In this document: positions 61,737-64,000 of the stretch, one piece after another
How the letters are laid out: every line of letters starts with the position of its first letter
Position numbering within the stretch: the stretch's first letter is position 1
Assembly (NCBI RefSeq): GCF_000741535.1
Contig: NZ_JGYQ01000015.1
Location: 211,730 to 275,729 of the forward strand
Direction of reading: 5' to 3'
DNA from: Bifidobacterium boum
Lineage (GTDB): Bacteria > Actinomycetota > Actinomycetes > Actinomycetales > Bifidobacteriaceae
DNA: 64,000 nucleotides
Translations under genes and position numbers: made by a program
Notes under the pieces: model-generated
The model's input: only the letters and a program-made list of their open reading frames with translations
Databases searched by the model: none
What the model was told of the DNA's origin: nothing

Positions 61737-63002
61737 ATGGAACAAAACGAGGTTCTCAAAGCATTGCAGCGCGATCATGCCGCTGAATTGAAGCAGGCCG
61801 CCCAGCGGCTCAAAGGCACGGCCAGGCACACGGAGATTATTCCCTCCCCGGTGCTGTCCGACATGACCGGCCATCAGATTCTCCTCAAGCCGGAGAACCT
61901 GCAGGTCACCGGGTCCTTCAAGATTCGCGGCGCCTACAACAAGATCGCTTCCCTGTCTGAGGACCAGCTGGCGCGCGGTATCGTCACCGCGTCCGCCGGC
62001 AATCATGCGCAGGGTGTCGCCTACGCCGCTCGCGAACGTGGCGCGAAAGCAACCATCTGTATGCCCACCATCACCCCTCCGCTCAAGGTCGATGCCACGA
62101 AAGCCTATGGTGCTGACGTCGTCCTGCATGGTGATGTGTTCGACGAAGCTGCTGCGTACGCCCAGAAACTGAGCGATGAGCAGGGCATGATCTACGTGCC
62201 GCCGTTCGACGATTACGAGGTCATCTGCGGTCAAGGCACCATCGCCATGGAAATCCTCGAAGATGTCCCGAATGTCACCGATATCGTCGTGCCGCTCGGC
62301 GGTGGCGGCCTGGGCGCTGGCGTGGCGCTCGCCGTCAAGACATTCAAGCCCGAAGTCCGTGTGATTGGTGCGATTCCTGAGGGTTCTCCGGCGTTCAAGA
62401 ACTCGTTTGCCGCGGGCCGCGTGGTGCCTGCCGACAAGGTGGTCACTTCCGCTGAGGGTGTCGCCGTCAAACGCCCGGGTGATTTGACCTTCGCTTTGCT
62501 CAATGAATTCTTGGATGATTTGATTACTGTTTCCGAGCGTGATATCAACGAGATGATTCTCTTGATGCTTGAGAAACATAAGCTCGTCGTCGAAGCCGCG
62601 GGCGCGGTGTCGCTCGCCGCATTGGAGCATTTGAACTTGCGTTCGCGTAAGTTCGCCTCCGCTCCCGGCCCGCATGTTGTCGTCCCGATTATGTCGGGCG
62701 GCAACATCGATACAGTCACCATCGGCGCGGTCATCCAGAAGGGTATGATCGCCCGTGGCCGCATCATGAACTTCGAGGTCGAGCTGCCCGACCTGCCGGG
62801 ACAGCTGCTCAAGGTCGCTCAAGTGCTGGCCGACCAGCGTGCCAACGTGATCGCCCTCGACCACGACCAGTTCAAGGCGTCCGGCCATTACACAAATGCG
62901 GTCGCCCTTGGGGTCACCGTCGAAACAAACGGCCCTGACCACATCGACCGCGTACTCGAAGCGCTGAAGCAGGCCGGTTTCGACCCCAAGCGCATCTACT
63001 GA
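61737..63002 (+). CDS. ilvA: Threonine dehydratase (threonine ammonia-lyase)
   Basis: This PLP enzyme turns threonine into 2-oxobutanoate for isoleucine synthesis. The 421-residue product has the PLP lysine in GSFKIRGAYNK (Lys62), ASAGNHAQGVAYAA, and the phosphate-binding PLGGGGLGAGVALAV. A C-terminal ACT-type domain (about 345-421, MNFEVELPDLPGQLLKVAQV) is suited to feedback control. The frame is open to 61671, but conserved sequence starts near ATG 61737. No ribosome site lies before it; a -10-like TACAAT at 61724-61729 leaves seven bases to the ATG, so translation may be leaderless. Confidence 0.94.
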   Translation: MEQNEVLKALQRDHAAELKQAAQRLKGTARHTEIIPSPVLSDMTGHQILLKPENLQVTGSFKIRGAYNKIASLSEDQLARGIVTASAGNHAQGVAYAARERGAKATICMPTITPPLKVDATKAYGADVVLHGDVFDEAAAYAQKLSDEQGMIYVPPFDDYEVICGQGTIAMEILEDVPNVTDIVVPLGGGGLGAGVALAVKTFKPEVRVIGAIPEGSPAFKNSFAAGRVVPADKVVTSAEGVAVKRPGDLTFALLNEFLDDLITVSERDINEMILLMLEKHKLVVEAAGAVSLAALEHLNLRSRKFASAPGPHVVVPIMSGGNIDTVTIGAVIQKGMIARGRIMNFEVELPDLPGQLLKVAQVLADQRANVIALDHDQFKASGHYTNAVALGVTVETNGPDHIDRVLEALKQAGFDPKRIY

Positions 63003-63029
63003 CGCGTTCTTGCCGGTCATTCGGTATGG

Positions 63030-63072
63030 CGAAGGCCCCGGAATTCTTGGATTCAAGGTTCCGGGGCCTTCG
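63030..63072. terminator. Bidirectional terminator between ilvA and the sirtuin gene
   Basis: Perfect 14-bp arms CGAAGGCCCCGGAA / TTCCGGGGCCTTCG lie at 63030-63043 and 63059-63072, with a 15-base loop, between convergent genes. Confidence 0.9.
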
Positions 63073-63113
63073 CGTTTCCTCCGTTGTCTTCCTGTCCGAT
63101 GCAGGCTTAGCGG

Positions 63114-63881
63114 CTACTGTTCATCAGCCTGAGCTTCGGCGATGGTCTCGTCCACCAGCTTCGGCAGCGCGACGGCGATATCCTCATGGATGAGCCGCGT
63201 GGCGATATTGTCATACTGTGTTTTGCCCATATTCATGATGGTGACGGGCACACCGGCCTGTGCGGCGACCGGGGCGAGTGACGCCGCCGGGAACACCTCA
63301 AGCGTCGAACCGATCACCCAGAACTCGTCAGCCTGCGAGACGAGCCGCATCGATTTCTCCATCGCCCCATCCGGCAGCATTTCACCGAAATACACGACAT
63401 CAGTCTTGATGATGCCGTTGCATGGCATGTCGCCCTGGTACTTAAGACGGCGATGGCAGTGCGGATCAGGTTCCTCGTCAAGGCGGGCCATGATGTCCGC
63501 GGTGGCGTATTTCGCGTGGCACTTCATGCAGTGGGACGTGCCGATGGTGCCATGGAGGTTCACGATGATATCCGGTGAATTTCCGGCTTTCTCGTGTAGT
63601 GCGTCGAAGTTCTGCGTGGCCAGGAGCGTCAACAATCCCGCCTTCTCGAGTTTGACGAGCGCCTTGTGCGCGGTGCCCGGCTGGGCGTTCCACACGGGGG
63701 ATTCCTTCTGCCAGCGCCACGAGTATTCGCGATCCTTCTGACTGGTAAGGAATGCGTCGATGTCGTACACCTTGGTCTGTTCCGGATGTTTGGTCCACAC
63801 GCCGTCGGGCCCGCGGAAGTCTGGGATGCCGGCTGATGTCGAGATGCCGGCGCCGGTGAGTACTGCGATCTTTTTGCTCAT
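63114..63881 (-). CDS. NAD-dependent protein deacylase, SIR2 family
   Basis: The 255-residue sirtuin removes acyl groups from protein lysines using NAD. LTGAGISTSAGIPDFRG lies at the N-terminus, TQNFDALHEKAG gives the NAD/acyl site, and the catalytic His is in NLHGTIG near 110. The zinc cysteines are CMKC plus CHRRLKYQGDMPC. The usual TQNID has Phe for Ile, and the usual Pro in the IIRPDVVWFGE strand is replaced (IIKTDVVYFGE), both mild variants. It converges with ilvA across a shared terminator. Confidence 0.93.
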   Translation of the reverse strand: MSKKIAVLTGAGISTSAGIPDFRGPDGVWTKHPEQTKVYDIDAFLTSQKDREYSWRWQKESPVWNAQPGTAHKALVKLEKAGLLTLLATQNFDALHEKAGNSPDIIVNLHGTIGTSHCMKCHAKYATADIMARLDEEPDPHCHRRLKYQGDMPCNGIIKTDVVYFGEMLPDGAMEKSMRLVSQADEFWVIGSTLEVFPAASLAPVAAQAGVPVTIMNMGKTQYDNIATRLIHEDIAVALPKLVDETIAEAQADEQ

Positions 63882-63897
63882 ACCTCAGGGATACCAC

Positions 63898-64000
63898 GCT
63901 GTGATGTCCGTATGCCCCGCGGTGTTGGTTCGACGCGCCGTGGTGTGGGGTGTTGGTGTTGTGTTGTGTTGGTGTGTGTTGGGTGTTGTTGGGTGTGTTG
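63898..64000. repeat. G/T-rich low-complexity end of window
   Basis: The plus strand consists almost entirely of G and T from about 63930, in irregular GTGTT and GGGTGTT units. No coding frame is recognised. It continues past the edge, so its full length is unknown. Confidence 0.6.

Noticed and set aside
60546..63056. 836-residue open frame on the minus strand opposite the GH13 and ilvA genes
   Set aside because: It spans two well-identified genes and a terminator, has no family motif, and is explained by GC-rich codon bias.

Overview
The window is a high-GC actinobacterial chromosome segment centred on the replication origin, and I read it as Bifidobacterium. The grounds are the gene order recF-dnaN-dnaA-rpmH-rnpA-yidD-yidC-jag-rsmG-parA-parB on one side, trxB, a pseudokinase, murJ, a DUF6049 protein, a NUDIX protein and a CCA-adding enzyme on the other, and the saccharolytic genes at the right end (GH36 and GH13 enzymes, ABC importers without their own ATPase, a ROK regulator). 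The species cannot be fixed from sequence alone. I see no insertion sequence, prophage, CRISPR array or rRNA operon.

Layout. 1-4.3 kb: the 5' part of recF, then dnaN and dnaA, all on the minus strand, with DnaA boxes in all three surrounding intergenic regions (oriC). 4.3-7.8 kb: rpmH, rnpA, yidD, yidC, jag and rsmG on the plus strand. 7.8-10.8 kb: the parABS partition locus, with parS-like palindromes upstream of parA and more inside the long N-terminal extension of parB, plus a second cluster of DnaA boxes. 10.9-19.0 kb: trxB, a membrane pseudokinase, murJ, a DUF6049 exported protein and a NUDIX hydrolase on the minus strand, diverging from cca. 20.6-24.9 kb: a LytR_C protein, ispE, rsmA and an RpfB-like wall hydrolase. 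25-29 kb: tRNA-Thr, a DsbA-like protein and a membrane Ser/Thr kinase. 29.5-41.6 kb: a MsmK/UgpC-type ATPase, a DUF4032 kinase-like protein, a 2'-O-methyltransferase, a P-type cation ATPase, an unknown membrane protein, an esterase, an Na+/H+ antiporter and tadA. 41.6-50.2 kb: an unknown polytopic membrane protein, alpha-galactosidase, a TSUP transporter, a NarL-type two-component system and a DUF5067 protein. 50.4-61.6 kb: a carbohydrate region with a ROK repressor, a binding protein and two permeases, then a truncated third permease, a GH13 glucosidase, a Sip1-type GH36 enzyme and a second GH13 enzyme. 61.7-63.9 kb: ilvA and a sirtuin.

How the genes fit together. The left third covers replication initiation, origin segregation and envelope biogenesis (YidC, MurJ and its pseudokinase, RpfB-like hydrolase, LytR_C). 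The right third looks like uptake and breakdown of raffinose-type and alpha-glucosidic oligosaccharides. It resembles the adjacent raf and mel loci known in Bifidobacterium breve, but the second importer is reduced to one N-terminally truncated permease. The MsmK-type ATPase at 29.5 kb is a candidate energiser for the importer at 52-55 kb.

The most unusual items are parS sites written into parB codons as repeated VS(R/H)ET peptides, a DnaA-box cluster beside parA, an unfused MurJ-partner pseudokinase, a perfect 54-bp palindrome between convergent genes, a strongly structured leader before the RpfB-like gene, and an 18-bp tandem repeat between aga and the TSUP gene.
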